DNA of 64,000 nucleotides from NCBI GenBank assembly GCA_905250025.1, contig CAJNOJ010000010.1, positions 858,964 to 922,963 of the forward strand, written 5' to 3'. Positions 15,742 through 27,112 of this stretch are shown here, piece after piece (the stretch's first letter is position 1; the number at the start of each line of letters is the position of its first letter). The DNA comes from Adineta ricciae. Taxonomy: Eukaryota; Rotifera; Eurotatoria; Adinetida; Adinetidae. The position numbers were made by a program, and so were the translations under genes. The notes beneath the pieces were generated by a model, which had not been told where the DNA came from, did not search any database, and was given only the letters and a program-made list of their open reading frames with translations.

Positions 15742-16962
15742 TTCCTTTTTTTAAATGGAGTTCTTTTCATAAAATCGAATTAAAAGTATTCAAAGCATTA
15801 TTTTTCTTTGTATTGGTGACTTTTACTTTATGACCTACATTATAAAGAGATCGATGCGGGAAAACAGTGATTTTTTAAAATTTCAGTAACAATAAAAGTA
15901 CCAAATCAATAAAATAGAATTTTTTATAACAACGCACGTATTGAATAATGGAAATTTCAATCAAGTCTAGGTATTTTTTGTATTTTACTTTGTCCGTTCT
16001 AATCGCCATGATATACGAATTAGTAGAGAAACGTTTTCTATACTAAATAACCGAATATCCATCGATGATTCATGTCAAATTGCAGTAGAGTTATTTGAAA
16101 TATTCGTAACAACTGTTGGAAAAACGATTTTCTTGTGAATCAATATTTGAATCCTATCAATTTTCCTTTTTTTCAGTTTGATTGATCAATAAACGAATTG
16201 GTTTTGTCGAGTAAGTGTATTTTTAAGTTGTTCTAATCATTTCTCATTTACATCTAATTCAAACTCGTTTCATATCACTTTGAAATAATTGATTCGAAAC
16301 AAATGAACGTTAACTAACGATTTGAGAAAGAGAATCAAAAGCATCTGAATGCCAAACTTCGAAATCTTCTTGGCATTGTGACTTAAATATATAGACATGG
16401 AAATGTTTGGCGAATATTCATTTGTTCAGTTTTCATTTCTATGAGATATAAATTTCGATTGTATCATGATTGGAATGAACCAATATGTTCTTTCGTCATT
16501 TAATGACGAAGAATGTGTTTTATTCGAATACCGAGCAAACAAGCGATTGTCCATATAGTTCGCCCGATTCCAATCAACTGATATTTCATTTTCAGCAATT
16601 CGACGTGTCATGAAGCAGCTGGAGGAATATCCAAAGAAGAAAAAAATTGTATCTAACGTTTAAGTTTGCAAAGCAATCTTATTAACTCACTCGTATTAAC
16701 AATGTATAAATCGACACTACTCTCCACTTGAGAATGACCACATATACCTAAAGCGAAAGGAAGAGAAAACGAGGCAGTAGTGGATACGGAGAACTCAACC
16801 TGCTGCCCAAAACAGCGAACGGTCATTTTTTCTTAGTGACTGGATCAATCATTCGACAAGATAGCGTAACGAAAGAGACGCATTCCTTATTTCTTCAAAT
16901 GAAGATTCTCACTAAGGATCAAACTATGTAGTTCGTTTAATCATAATGTTGACAAAGAATTT
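15742..16962. other. Convergent intergenic region
   Basis: About 1.2 kb between a plus-strand and a minus-strand gene that converge. AT-rich. I see no gene, RNA or repeat. Confidence 0.4.
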
Positions 16963-17787
16963 CTATTGAAATTTGCCTTCTTTTGCCTTGGTATTGTCAC
17001 TTTTTCATATCTTTCACCGAAATTTTGTTTAGATACTTTCCATAATCGATTCAACCTACTTACTTGATATTCTCTTAGTTCACCCGAACCATCAATGCTA
17101 TCCACTAATCTTTGTAATTCGGTTAACGGATTGTAACTTATTCTAACAGCGCGAAACTGAATACATTTCTGTTAGAAAACTCCGGTATCATGGGTATGTT
17201 TAGGATAAAACACACACCCTTCTTGAATAATGCGGTCTCTTCTTGCGTATAAAATATTTACAGGTACACTGGTCGTTATATTTCTGTACAACAAATAAAG
17301 AAATAAGAGAAAGGAAAAGTAAAACGAATCTATTTTCGTCTGATTTATTTTCTATATAATCATCATGATGATTCATACCTGGGTCATAAAACGAGATGAA
17401 GACATTACGCTATATATCACCATTCCAACCAATAAACTCTTTACAAACATTGAATACTTTAAATCGTCAACACCATTGAACTTTTCTGAAAGCTACACAA
17501 TGACAAATGTTCATTTGACATAAACACGATGAGATACACACTATCTGGTGTATGAGAAGAGTACTATAAAAGATCATTGTATAAGGATTTGTAATCACAT
17601 CTGTTGCCTTTATAAACTCAGATCCACCGGATCGGTGAACGATGAGCACATGTCTGTTTACATCCATAATATCTACGAAAACAAAACAAATCATAGATAA
17701 TATGAACCAGCATGAATAGAGAAACACACCCACACCCTCATGACTGAATTGCAACAGAAGACCGGAGTATCTTTTCATGAAAGTCAT
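16963..17787 (-). CDS. Hypothetical multi-exon protein
   Basis: I do not recognise it. On the minus strand the pieces 17736-17787, 17565-17672, 17379-17485, 17218-17283, 17064-17168 and perhaps 16963-16986 join in one frame to about 153 residues from ATG at 17787. Convincing coding stretches are DVNRHVLIVHRSGGSEF, a membrane-like segment (YSMFVKSLLVGMVIYSVM), and FRAVRISYNPLTELQRL. Introns are short GT-AG. The fourth exon (17218-17283) is open in two frames. The one that joins by phase is Lys/Cys-rich, while the other reads more like ordinary protein, so its boundaries may be wrong. The last exon is also uncertain: an alternative acceptor gives a shorter end at 16912. A small membrane protein is the best description. 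Confidence 0.5.
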
Positions 17788-20357
17788 TTGGTTCGAATAT
17801 GTGCAATCGAGTGAGTACTGCTCACTTCGTTGAAACTAGGTGAAATATGACCTATATTGTTTAGGTTCACTTTTCAAACTTTCCTCAAGTCCCTAACCAT
17901 TGATGTCAACGACGGGAAGACGTACGAGATCGTATTGAGGCTTATGTATGTTCTAAATTCAATTCGTGAGAGTACTGCTGCCATGGAAGCTTCAAAATAC
18001 GAAGAAACCGATCGCTCTCGTGCCGAATCCTTTGAACTGTAATATTTTACGTAAAAAAATCTTGCGATAGGTTCAGTACCAGGTAATTACGATTTTAAGT
18101 AATTCGTGTATTGTTATTTGACTTAATTGATGACAATCATAGCAAGTCAAATCTCTTTTTTTGTAGTAGCTATCTTTTATGGAAAAAAGAGAGTTCTCCC
18201 GATGGAATTAAAGAGCTTACCAATCAATTATGTGGCAATGACAAATATATGTAAATCCTGCTCGTTTCCTCAATCAATTTAAACAATTTATTCTTCAAAA
18301 TATTCGCTATTCGGTAAAATAACATTGACATTGAAATATTTTATTTATACTGGGCTTTTTCCCCCTAAAGATATTCATCCACTGGAATACTTGATAAACT
18401 ATGAACGGCACAGGTATCACTTCGAAAATAATATTCATTCAAAATTTGTCAATCAATAGATCTGTCAGGTAAGGTAAAAACCTATTGCATGAAAGCAAAA
18501 AAATTTAAATATGAAAAATGATTAGTGGTAAATGTTATCATTTGAGTTTCGCATAGTTTCTAATCATTAGACAGGTAGAAAATGAAGCCTTACAGGTTTT
18601 TTGAATACTGGAAGTACACAACTATTTTGTAGAAAACCATAGTTTTACTCCTTAACCTCACCATTGTTCTATGCTGGTTTATTTTATGAGTTTAATTTTA
18701 AGCCGACGGAATCATTCATTAAAAGAGTAACTTTTACAGGATTACAATAAAATTAGAAAGAATAAAATCGAGTGTCTCAAATGTAAATACTATTTAGAAA
18801 TTACCGATCATACGTTCATGTACTTAAACAGTGTAAAAGTATGAAGCACAACGTTTTTCTTCGAGTGACAGTGCTCACAATGAGAACAAAGGATTCTGTC
18901 GTGAATATTTTTCTTCGTAAAATAGAAAAAGAAAGATTAAAATTCTCTTATGGATATCGAAAATCGCGTTTTTACCATAATCACCATCCCATGAGCTACA
19001 AGAATAGCTTCATTCGTCGTTATTTCAATTGTAAATGCCGTGCGAATCTTCTATCGAGTTTTTCTGCATGTTGAAATCCTGCTGTAAACATCAGTCTATA
19101 TTAATATTATCTAATGTTTGTAAATACACGATGTAAGTATATGGTATAGTTCATTTCACCCACGAGGACATGTAATGTGTATATTATTTTTCAGCAATTT
19201 CTGTCCTTATTCAGTCTATGTCTTTTTCTGTAAAGAGATGACATATATGCCTATTTTGCTTTTCAGTTGATTAGTAATCGTCTGAAATAGATTACGGTTT
19301 GAGTTTTTTTTTTGGATAATTCCCATGTCGTGTTGTACAAAAGAAACGAGAATAATCATTTCTTTTCAAATAACGATATAACCTAGACTAGCTTTTCATT
19401 TGCGTACTCTCGAGAAATCTGTAATCGAAATGAAAATGATCAAAATGCGCGTTTCCCTTTAAAATAAGTCGACAAATACCAAAAATCTAGTATAGAGCCT
19501 GGGTTTTCTTTGTTTATCTTGATGGTTCGTAAGTACTCGATATCCCTAGATATACAAGGAACAACAACACAAGGAAATCCCTACAACAATGATCTTTTCA
19601 TTGTTTGTTGATACCCGTGAATTGAGTATGCTAAGGAGCATATTACACAGTTATGTTCTGTTGATGTTATCAGTAAAAACATGAGTTATACACGTAGTCT
19701 TTTCTTTCTTCAACAGTCTATTATCTCGAAATAATGTAATAGAAAAGACGATAGCAAGCAATTAAAACCGTTGCTTTGACAAAGAACACTCGCGAATGTA
19801 CTGTTTCAGATTGGTGTCATTATCATTCACAGTAGGCTTGCCTAATGAAGAAAGATCAATCAAATTCATGTACTTTAACAACACATAAGGTCTTAATTTT
19901 GGAGAAGTTTGTGAACGAGGAAAATGTCTGCAGTTCTCCGGGGGATACAAAAGCAAACAGTGAAGAAAGAAGTAAATCAGTCTCGGGAACGTAAAGGACA
20001 ACTAATACAGCAAGACGAACTCGTTTCAACCAGCTTGTCAATCGGAGATTAAAAGATATCGTCAATGAAGAACGTACGTGATGTTATTTTCTTTGAATTA
20101 GGATTTCTAACAAAGCAGGACATATGCTTCATTAGACATGCAATTTTCTGCTATTCAGATTAAGTTTGATGTGATACAAAAATATGTATCGAGATAGGGG
20201 AAAAGAAAAGACAAAACTAAATTAATCAGAGATTCCATTCTGGTTTAGAATATAGAGGATCAATTTAATATACGATTGATAGAGATATCTCTTTGAATAT
20301 GATTCCTTTCTTAACAAAATTTCTAGCCAAAGAACGTCGATCGTGGAGAATTAATTC
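17788..20357. other. Intergenic region, small candidate ORFs only
   Basis: About 2.6 kb. A plus-strand frame at 17857-18042 ends in a Glu/Arg-rich peptide and might be a lone exon, but no partner was found. A 49-residue plus-strand frame with ATG at 19845 and stop at 19994, and an overlapping 42-residue frame at 19924-20052, both look protein-like (charged, no low complexity); they may be exons of an unrecognised small gene upstream of the GPCR. None is firm enough to call. Confidence 0.35.
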
Positions 20358-21701
20358 ATGGTAATACTTACGAACTATCAAACGAAAAGTTTTCTGCCTT
20401 ATATCATCATGTGCAATTTGTTATTTATGTCTATTTAGGACAACGACTTCGATAATTTTGATGAGTCTCTTCCTATACTGTCTTTAATGTATGAAACCGA
20501 TATATTATCCCCAAATTATTCCCTACTTCTCGGACCAACATCGGTATTCAACAAGACTGACATATTCTTCTCAACTTCATCCAGTAATCATGTTCATCGA
20601 CATCCACTTCTCTACGGTGCAGCAATCTATGCACTTCTCTTGATCATCGTCGGAACTATTGGTGAGTAAATTATTGCTTCGATTGGCTCATTAATTGTGC
20701 CTTCTAGGTAACATGTTAACAATCATTATTCTTCTTCGAGCCAATCTACGTCAATATACAACAATGCGCTATTTGACTGCAGTTGCATCTGCTGATCTCT
20801 GTTCATTATATTCATGGAATTTGAACTTATTTTATAAGCATTTAATCAATCCTTATCAAAATGATTTAGAAGATTCATCCATATTTACATGCCGTTTAAT
20901 ATCATTTATTGCATTTGTTAGTTTACAGCTTTCATCTTGGTATTTAACATTAGTTAGTGTTGATCGTTGCCTGAATATACATTTCCTCTTTTGGAATCGA
21001 CAATTAGGTCGAGCAGATCGTTCGACCTATATCATTCTTACAATAACCATTATTATTATTTCATTAAATCTTCACTTATTATTTCTAAATGGTTATCGAC
21101 AACCGAACTGTACTCCATTTGCCAAACGTACATGTTATGTGTGTTACGCCCGTCCGAACGATCGACATTACATATTTCCAAAATGGGAAAAAATTCACGT
21201 GATTATATATAACTTTATTCCTTTCTCAATCATGTTAATTTCCAATTGTTTTATTATCCGTCGATCAATATTATCAACTCATCGGCAAAGATCCATGTCA
21301 GCAGTTGATTGCCGAAGAGTTTCAGTGAAAAATACATCAAATCGTCAACGTAAACAGCGGCAATTAACATATATACTTTTATCTGTCACATTTCTATTCG
21401 TTCTCTTGACAACACCGGTTATGATCTACAACGTTTTCTTACGAAACTACTTAAAGGATCGTAAACCATTGAAATACATTGTATTAGGCATACTCTTATG
21501 TATACAATTTACCAGTCATGCGGTAAGTTCGACAGAGATAAGAGAACGAACTCAAATTCTATTTTGATTTTGTAGATAAACTTTTTTGTTTATTGCTATG
21601 GTGCATCGAAATTTCGTCACGAACTAAGTGCATTCTTTTCATCGCTTTTACGACGAAAAGGTCAACTTGTTAATCAAGCAAGAGCAAGTGTTGGTTGTTA
21701 G
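20358..21701 (+). CDS. Rhodopsin-family (class A) G-protein coupled receptor
   Basis: Seven-helix receptor of the peptide-receptor-like group. Coding pieces 20358-20360, 20439-20661, 20708-21522 and 21576-21701 join in frame to 388 residues. The N-terminus carries sequons NYS and NKT. TM1 spans the second intron (AAIYALLLIIVGTIGNMLTIII, including the GN of the TM1 motif). TM2 has ASADLCS. A Cys before TM3 and Cys residues in loop 2 could form the usual disulfide. TM3 ends VDRCLNI, so the DRY motif is DRC. TM6 is followed by the last exon with TM7, where the NPxxY motif reads NFFVY. A basic C-terminal tail has FRHEL, like other class A receptors. The start is placed on an ATG that is the last three bases of an upstream exon; a later in-frame ATG at 20487 is the alternative. 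Ligand unknown. Confidence 0.88.
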
Positions 21702-22357
21702 GAAGAAGATTAAAATAACATGGATATTCGATCTTCCTACCGAATAACTCTTCTATTTTTCTATATGATTATCTTTTCATTTTCGAAGTATTGATACGTG
21801 AGAGAAAACAGATAATTGTCAGCATGATTTTGTCGTACGAGGACAACAACACATGAGATATTTCACATGTTACATGAGCATGGTACAAGGACTTTTGTTT
21901 GAAGCACGATGATGTAACATGTTCTATAAATATTACGTGCTTTTTCTTTTAAATCAATCAAAATTATACTGATCACGATATAATTTTGTTTTTCTTCTTG
22001 TCTGTTCGATTACCTATTGTTGTACGTGTACAGATAATTGTCAATGTAATACGATTGATTCTATGTTGTCACAGTTGTTCTTGTTGTACTTTCTTTATGC
22101 CAACGTACGACAGAGAGGAATAAATGCGTATTTTTTATGAAACTGATAAGAAATCTCGATGACTAAGCTGATTTCTCGTTTTTCTCTTCGTGGGAGAGAG
22201 GCCAAATGATGCGTTTCTCTCGGGACACGCCTTCGTGAGAACAACGAGCAACGCCTCCATGATAAAAATTGAATTGAAGGTTATACATATCAACTGAAGT
22301 TGCTTATTTATTTTTAATCAAACTCAACGAACAGACGTCTTCTATCCTAAGAACAAT
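21702..22357. other. Intergenic, arginase upstream region
   Basis: About 650 bases between two plus-strand genes, holding the GPCR 3' end and the arginase promoter. No coding or RNA feature seen. Confidence 0.4.
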
Positions 22358-23329
22358 ATGGCTTTAGATAATGTATCTGAATGGAAATACATTAGTAAAA
22401 GAGATATTGGTGTGACATGCGTGGCATTTAGTGGTGGTCAACCAAGAGAAGGAGTAGATATGGGCCCTGAATATGTCCTGAAAGCAAATTTAATTCAACA
22501 ACTTCAAGATATGAATTTCAATGTGATGTTAACAGATAATAAAATTCATACTTATAAAGAATTCTTTCCCGAATCAGATCAACCGATAGGTATTGTTAAA
22601 CGTCCGCGAACTGTTGGTGTTGTTAACAAAATTCTCACGACACAAGTTTATAGTCATGCCAAAGAAGGCCGATTAGCTTTACAAATAGGTGGTGATCATT
22701 CCATGGCTATTGGAACTATCAGTGGTATGTCACGAGCAATTAAAGAACGGTTCGGACGCGATTTAAAAGTTATTTGGGTTGATGCCCACGCTGATATTCA
22801 TACCGTTGAATCAACTGAAAGTGGCAATATACATGGAATGCCTCTATCGTTTCTTCTTGGTCTCGTCAAAAAAAGCATCGAAGGCTTGGATTGGATTGAG
22901 CCTTGCTTAAAGCCGGAAAATCTTACCTACATCGGTTTACGTGATGTTGACAAAGCGGAAAAAGAAACTCTAAAAAAATATAATATAAAAGCTTTTTCAA
23001 TGCATGAAATTGATCGGTACGGTATTGGCCAAGTTGTGGATATGGCTATTGATTATTTATCACAAGACGGCGATGGTCAAGGACCAATACATCTTTCATT
23101 CGATATTGATGCACTTGATCCATCTGTTGCTGCAAGCACAGGCACTCCTGTTCGCGGTGGATTAACGTTCCGTGAAGGTCATTATATATGTGAAGCTTTG
23201 CACAAAACTGGACGATTAGTTGGATTAGACATGGTTGAAGTTAATCCAGCTATTGGTAATCATTGTGAAGACACAGTTACGGTTGGATGCAGTCTTATTC
23301 GAGCAACATTCGGAGAATCTCTGTTGTAA
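22358..23329 (+). CDS. Arginase
   Basis: Binuclear manganese enzyme that splits arginine to ornithine and urea. One uninterrupted exon, 323 residues, the usual arginase length. The metal ligands are all present: GGDHS (about residue 112-116), DAHAD (about 143-147) and SFDIDALDP (about 248-256). The SGNIHG segment contains the serine and the catalytic-site histidine that correspond to Ser137 and His141 of human arginase I, and RDVD supplies the substrate-binding aspartate. The C-terminal LDMVEVNP is also typical. One key position differs: the motif usually DINT reads DIHT, so the residue matching human Asn130, which contacts the substrate carboxylate, is His. The lack of introns contrasts with every neighbouring gene and points to a retrocopy or a transferred gene. 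Agmatinase is less likely because the arginase TxxSGNxHG segment is intact. Confidence 0.93.
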   Translation: MALDNVSEWKYISKRDIGVTCVAFSGGQPREGVDMGPEYVLKANLIQQLQDMNFNVMLTDNKIHTYKEFFPESDQPIGIVKRPRTVGVVNKILTTQVYSHAKEGRLALQIGGDHSMAIGTISGMSRAIKERFGRDLKVIWVDAHADIHTVESTESGNIHGMPLSFLLGLVKKSIEGLDWIEPCLKPENLTYIGLRDVDKAEKETLKKYNIKAFSMHEIDRYGIGQVVDMAIDYLSQDGDGQGPIHLSFDIDALDPSVAASTGTPVRGGLTFREGHYICEALHKTGRLVGLDMVEVNPAIGNHCEDTVTVGCSLIRATFGESLL

Positions 23330-23647
23330 AATGCAAATACAACGGTCTACCGATGATTCCTCTACGAACGCTTTTTTCACATAGTTCAGCTGAGTAAGAA
23401 AAATTTATAATGGCTTTTTTTTATTTGTTCATGATTTTGCCATTGTTCGATAGGCAAAACCGATTTTGATTTTGATTATTTGTATGATACTTTAGATAAC
23501 GGGTGAATTACAAAACAAAAATAAAATAAATAACGAGTAGTAGAGATTCTCATGCTGAAACAAAAATAATGGCGGAATGAGAGAAGAATTTGAATGCTGA
23601 AATCAGGTTCTTGAATACGAGTTGTATTGTCGAGAATGATAATATAT
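23330..23647. other. Short convergent intergenic region
   Basis: Three hundred bases between the arginase stop and the nucleobindin stop, holding both 3' untranslated regions. Nothing else seen. Confidence 0.4.
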
Positions 23648-25249
23648 CTATTGTGTTTTCGCTGCAGGACGAGCGCGAGGAATATTCAATGGTTGATTTG
23701 CAGGAACGACTGATGATGCATTCGCTACTGTTTCCGATACTACCGGTGCTTGCACACTAGACGAGGATGTTGAAGGGGTTTGTTGAGGAGGAATTGACTG
23801 AAAAAGAACGAGTAGAATATATCTTATTTGAATTATTATCTAAATTCAATTACAGTTGAGATAGGGGGCATGTGTTCTGCGAAACGTTGGTATTCTTGAT
23901 CAGAGAAAACAGGATTGTCTTCAATCGACTAGAAGAAAATACGATTTAGGAAAAGCATTTCATTGTGAATATCTTACCTTCCATCCTTGATCGTTTTTGG
24001 CATCTTTCCCATCGATGCCATGTTCAAATTCTTCGAAGGATAACATTCGATCGTTATTTTTATCAAATTCTCTCATCACGTGCTGTCGCATTCGCTCCAT
24101 TTCTTCTTCTTTCTCAACGGGATCTGCATCTGCTGGACCGTCATGGATCTTCGCTGCCTAGAATCATAAAAGGGAAATGAACGAGAAGGAATTATCTTTC
24201 GTCTTCTGCAAACCTCTTGTAACATAATCGCTTCGATCTCTCCTTCATCTAAAAATCCGTCGCCATTTATGTCATGTAATTTGAAAAATGCTTTCGGCTT
24301 AAATTGGTTTGTTTCGAGCTTATCTACTTTTGTCCAAACTTCTTCCATTTGATCACGACTGCCAGGATGGTTCACTGGACGATGACGTTTCTTCTGTTCT
24401 AGCGCTTCATGGTGTAATTCTTCTAGTCGTTTTCGCTCGTCCTTAGTAAGTTTCTGTAAGAGAGAAACGATAATTGAGAGAAGATGAAGTCGAAACTTAC
24501 AGCTAACTTCGCTCGTCGTTGATATTCTTTACGTAGTTCGTATTGTTTGAATTCTTCTTCCCGTTGACGATCAATTTCATCAAGATCTTTCGATGCATGT
24601 CGGATCAACCGTTCAAGATCAGCTTCATTGAAGGTATCCGAATTGTCATGATCTAGATGTTGAGGAAGTAGTTTTCTTATTTGTTCTCCATTGGGATCAA
24701 TTCGAGCCAATGCATTACGTTGTTTATCTAGAAATAGATATTATCGAACTGATGATTACAAATCTCAATGAGTCTTACCACTTAGAGTGCGAATTTTTCT
24801 TCCGATTAATTGTCTCAATCGCGCCATTTCTCGTTGCTTTGCTTCGTCAAGTTGCGAACGAATATTGTGCTGAACAAGACTCAAATGTTCTGCAATGTTT
24901 CCCGACTGAAATTGAAGAAGATAGTGTTACGGCAAACTTCTGCTCATATCAAATACTTTAATATCATCGGCAGACGCTTTTTCGAGTTTCCTTTTGAAAT
25001 TCGGATCACTTTCCAGAATTTCCACAACTTCTTTTAAATAGCGTCCATATTCAAGCTTGTCTATCTAAAGAAAAATAACAGATAGATATTCGAAATTGAA
25101 GAATTCTTCAAAGATACCATATCATCAGAATCTTCATTATTACTTGAAGGTGCTGGCGCTTTTCCTCGTCTAGCATTTTCTACAACAGGTGGAGCACCAA
25201 CAGCAGCCAGAAGTACACAAACATGTAATAAATAAATTAATAATTTCAT
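23648..25249 (-). CDS. Nucleobindin (NUCB1/NUCB2 family, calcium-binding)
   Basis: Secretory-pathway/Golgi calcium-binding protein. Eight exons (minus) join in frame: 25118-25249, 24957-25064, 24779-24905, 24501-24727, 24214-24453, 23978-24157, 23854-23928 and 23648-23797, about 412 residues (mammalian forms about 420-460). The start MKLLIYLLHVCVLLAAVGAPP is a signal peptide. A charged helical region follows (LEYGRYLKEVVEILESD, then a basic RLRQLIGRKIR part in the DNA-binding-like region of the family). Two EF-hands are clear: DINGDGFLDEGEIE (about residue 260) and DKNNDRMLSFEEFE (about 315). The C-terminus is Ser/Pro/Gln-rich, ends in Gln, and has no KDEL-type signal. Confidence 0.93.
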
Positions 25250-25973
25250 GATTAATCTAGAAAATCTTGAAATTAAGTCATATGAACGATTTATTTTATG
25301 TTTGAAACAGAGAATTTAACAATGAACCGTTCGATTTGACATGAATTGATGTACAAGCCGTTTGTTTTAAATTTGGCGTTCAGTTTTTAAACATTACACT
25401 ACATGAGCGCTTATTCATCGTTCCTTTTCGCAGAATAGACGCCAATTGTCGTCAACATCCTTGATCAACTGTGGATTGCGTTGGATGCATTTTGCTGCGC
25501 CAATAAAGAACAGAAAACTTAGAGGCCGCTCAACGTTTTGACAAATTGGCAACTGATGTATTAGCAAAATATAATCAATGAGCATTCAGAGAAAATGAAC
25601 AAAAAAAAGCAAATACTGAGTTTACAAATCATCTAGGTTCGAGCATCTTTTACGAAAACTTCATTTCTAGATTAGAATTCTTATCGAAAAAGCAATTGTG
25701 AGAGAATTCAATACTTTCTATCAGTAAAAGTATGTCATGCATTTCTTTGTTTTGTTGCTGTTGTTTGCCTATAGATAAACTATTAATTAAATTTCGACCT
25801 TGACAACGAAACCAAATCTCACTTTACATATTTAGATGTTTTTTCGATATTAGAATTCGAGAAACATGTCAGTATATAAAGTGGGATAGTATAAACGAAT
25901 GTCAAATAGTATACATATCCCTCAATTTCTCAAGCGGACTTTATAGCGCGGATTGTACTCTCAGTCTATTTAG
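25250..25973. other. Intergenic, possible gene remnant
   Basis: Between divergently placed nucleobindin and the first antistasin/Kunitz gene. Near 25440-25582 two overlapping plus-strand frames read like protein (LDQLWIALDAFCCANKEQ and, one frame away, AAQRFDKLATDVLAKYNQ) and could be a frameshifted remnant or two exons. A TATA-like AGTATATAAAG lies at about 25870, roughly 100 bases before the next ATG. Confidence 0.3.
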
Positions 25974-26636
25974 ATGATTCGTATATTTTCATTACTTCTT
26001 GTTACTTCAGCATTCATTTATGCTATTGAAAGTAAGTATATGTGTTCAAACTACATATATCACTATGATAGATATTTAGGTGCGACAGATCATAAACCTG
26101 TAGCTGCTGGTGCAAAGGGATGCGCACCAGTCAAGTGTCATGGTAAAACGAAAACATGTCCCTATGGTTATGAAAAAAAGAATGGTTGTGAGATCTGCAA
26201 ATGTCATGATCCGTGTAACCCACAGGGAAAAGTATTGAACGAATTGTTTGTCTTTGCATAGAGGTGATCGGGTTTTGCGTCATTTTAGTCAAGAGTTTGT
26301 GGCAAAAAGGAACGATGTCACGTTGAAAAGAAACCTGATGGAACATTTGGAACTCGTTGCGATGCAGCAGCGAAAAAAACAGGCAAATCTGGAAAATTTG
26401 ATCCTAAAGGTAATTTTGTCCTTGCCATATTTCATCATAAATGAAACTTGTTCGTTATTTCTATCTCGATAGATTGCCATTTACCTTCAGCAGTCGGACC
26501 ATGTAGGGCAGCGATACCACGTTTTTATTATAACACAGCCGCGAAAACTTGTGAGGAATTCACCTATGGAGGATGTCTTGGCAACAAAAATAATTTCAAG
26601 TCGAAATCCGAATGTGAACGTTCATGCAAGCAATGA
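25974..26636 (+). CDS. Secreted antistasin-like/Kunitz protease inhibitor
   Basis: Small secreted protein. Exons 25974-26031, 26080-26231, 26289-26409 and 26473-26636 join in frame to 164 residues. Exon 1 is a signal peptide ([17 protein letters not shown]). Exon 2 carries an antistasin-like Cys pattern ([25 protein letters not shown]). Exon 3 has a short four-Cys module (RVCGKKERC then GTRCDAA). Exon 4 is a complete Kunitz/BPTI domain with all six cysteines, FYYNT, FTYGGC and NNFKS. The residue after the second Kunitz cysteine (P1 site) is Arg, which predicts inhibition of trypsin-like serine proteases. The next gene downstream is a diverged tandem copy with the same first-exon length. Confidence 0.9.
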
Positions 26637-27112
26637 TCAATCTTCATCGGAGTAGACTAAATATTTAGTTTGAGATTCCTACACTGATAGGATATTTCAT
26701 TTGTGTGTGTGTGTGTGTGTGTGTATGTCATATTAATACTTTGATTAATATTAATCTTTCTTTATGAAAATAATCATGCATTGATTTAGTTTTTCAAATT
26801 TCAGACTTTAGCTACTCATCTATAAGGGTGATGCTTTCACTTCGATATGTTTTGGTCATTTCCTTCTGCTTCTGTATTAATAACAAACATCTTGTGTCGA
26901 ATAAACGAAATTGCTATTCGTCGATAGGACGCCGTCAGAATATTCATATATATTTGAAGAATACAGGCGAGAATGTCCTTTGGAAAATGTCCGCGAACGA
27001 AAAGAAAAAGGACATTTCGTCCGAGGACATTCTGGACTGTTACCTATTTTTTGAAGAGCATAAACTTGTGCCGAAGTTGTAAATCTACTCCTACCGAATT
27101 TTTCTTTTCTAG
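26637..27112. other. Spacer between tandem inhibitor genes
   Basis: Holds a (TG)n run at about 26702-26725 and a two-stem inverted repeat at 26970-27033. An 84-residue frame at 26828-27082 crosses the inverted repeat; its composition is not convincing and I treat it as chance. Confidence 0.4.
26970..27033. repeat. Two-stem imperfect inverted repeat
   Basis: The outer arms AGAATGTCCT (26970-26979) and AGGACATTCT (27024-27033) are exact reverse complements. The inner arms AAATGTCC (26985-26992) and GGACATTT (27010-27017) are too. The loop is A-rich. It could fold as a hairpin, or be a regulatory palindrome upstream of the gene at 27113, or a worn mobile-element end. Confidence 0.6.

Noticed and set aside
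21963-21981. A 17-base word (TATACTGATCACGATAT) shared with about 28760
   Set aside because: One match of this length in 64 kb is near chance expectation and the flanks do not align.
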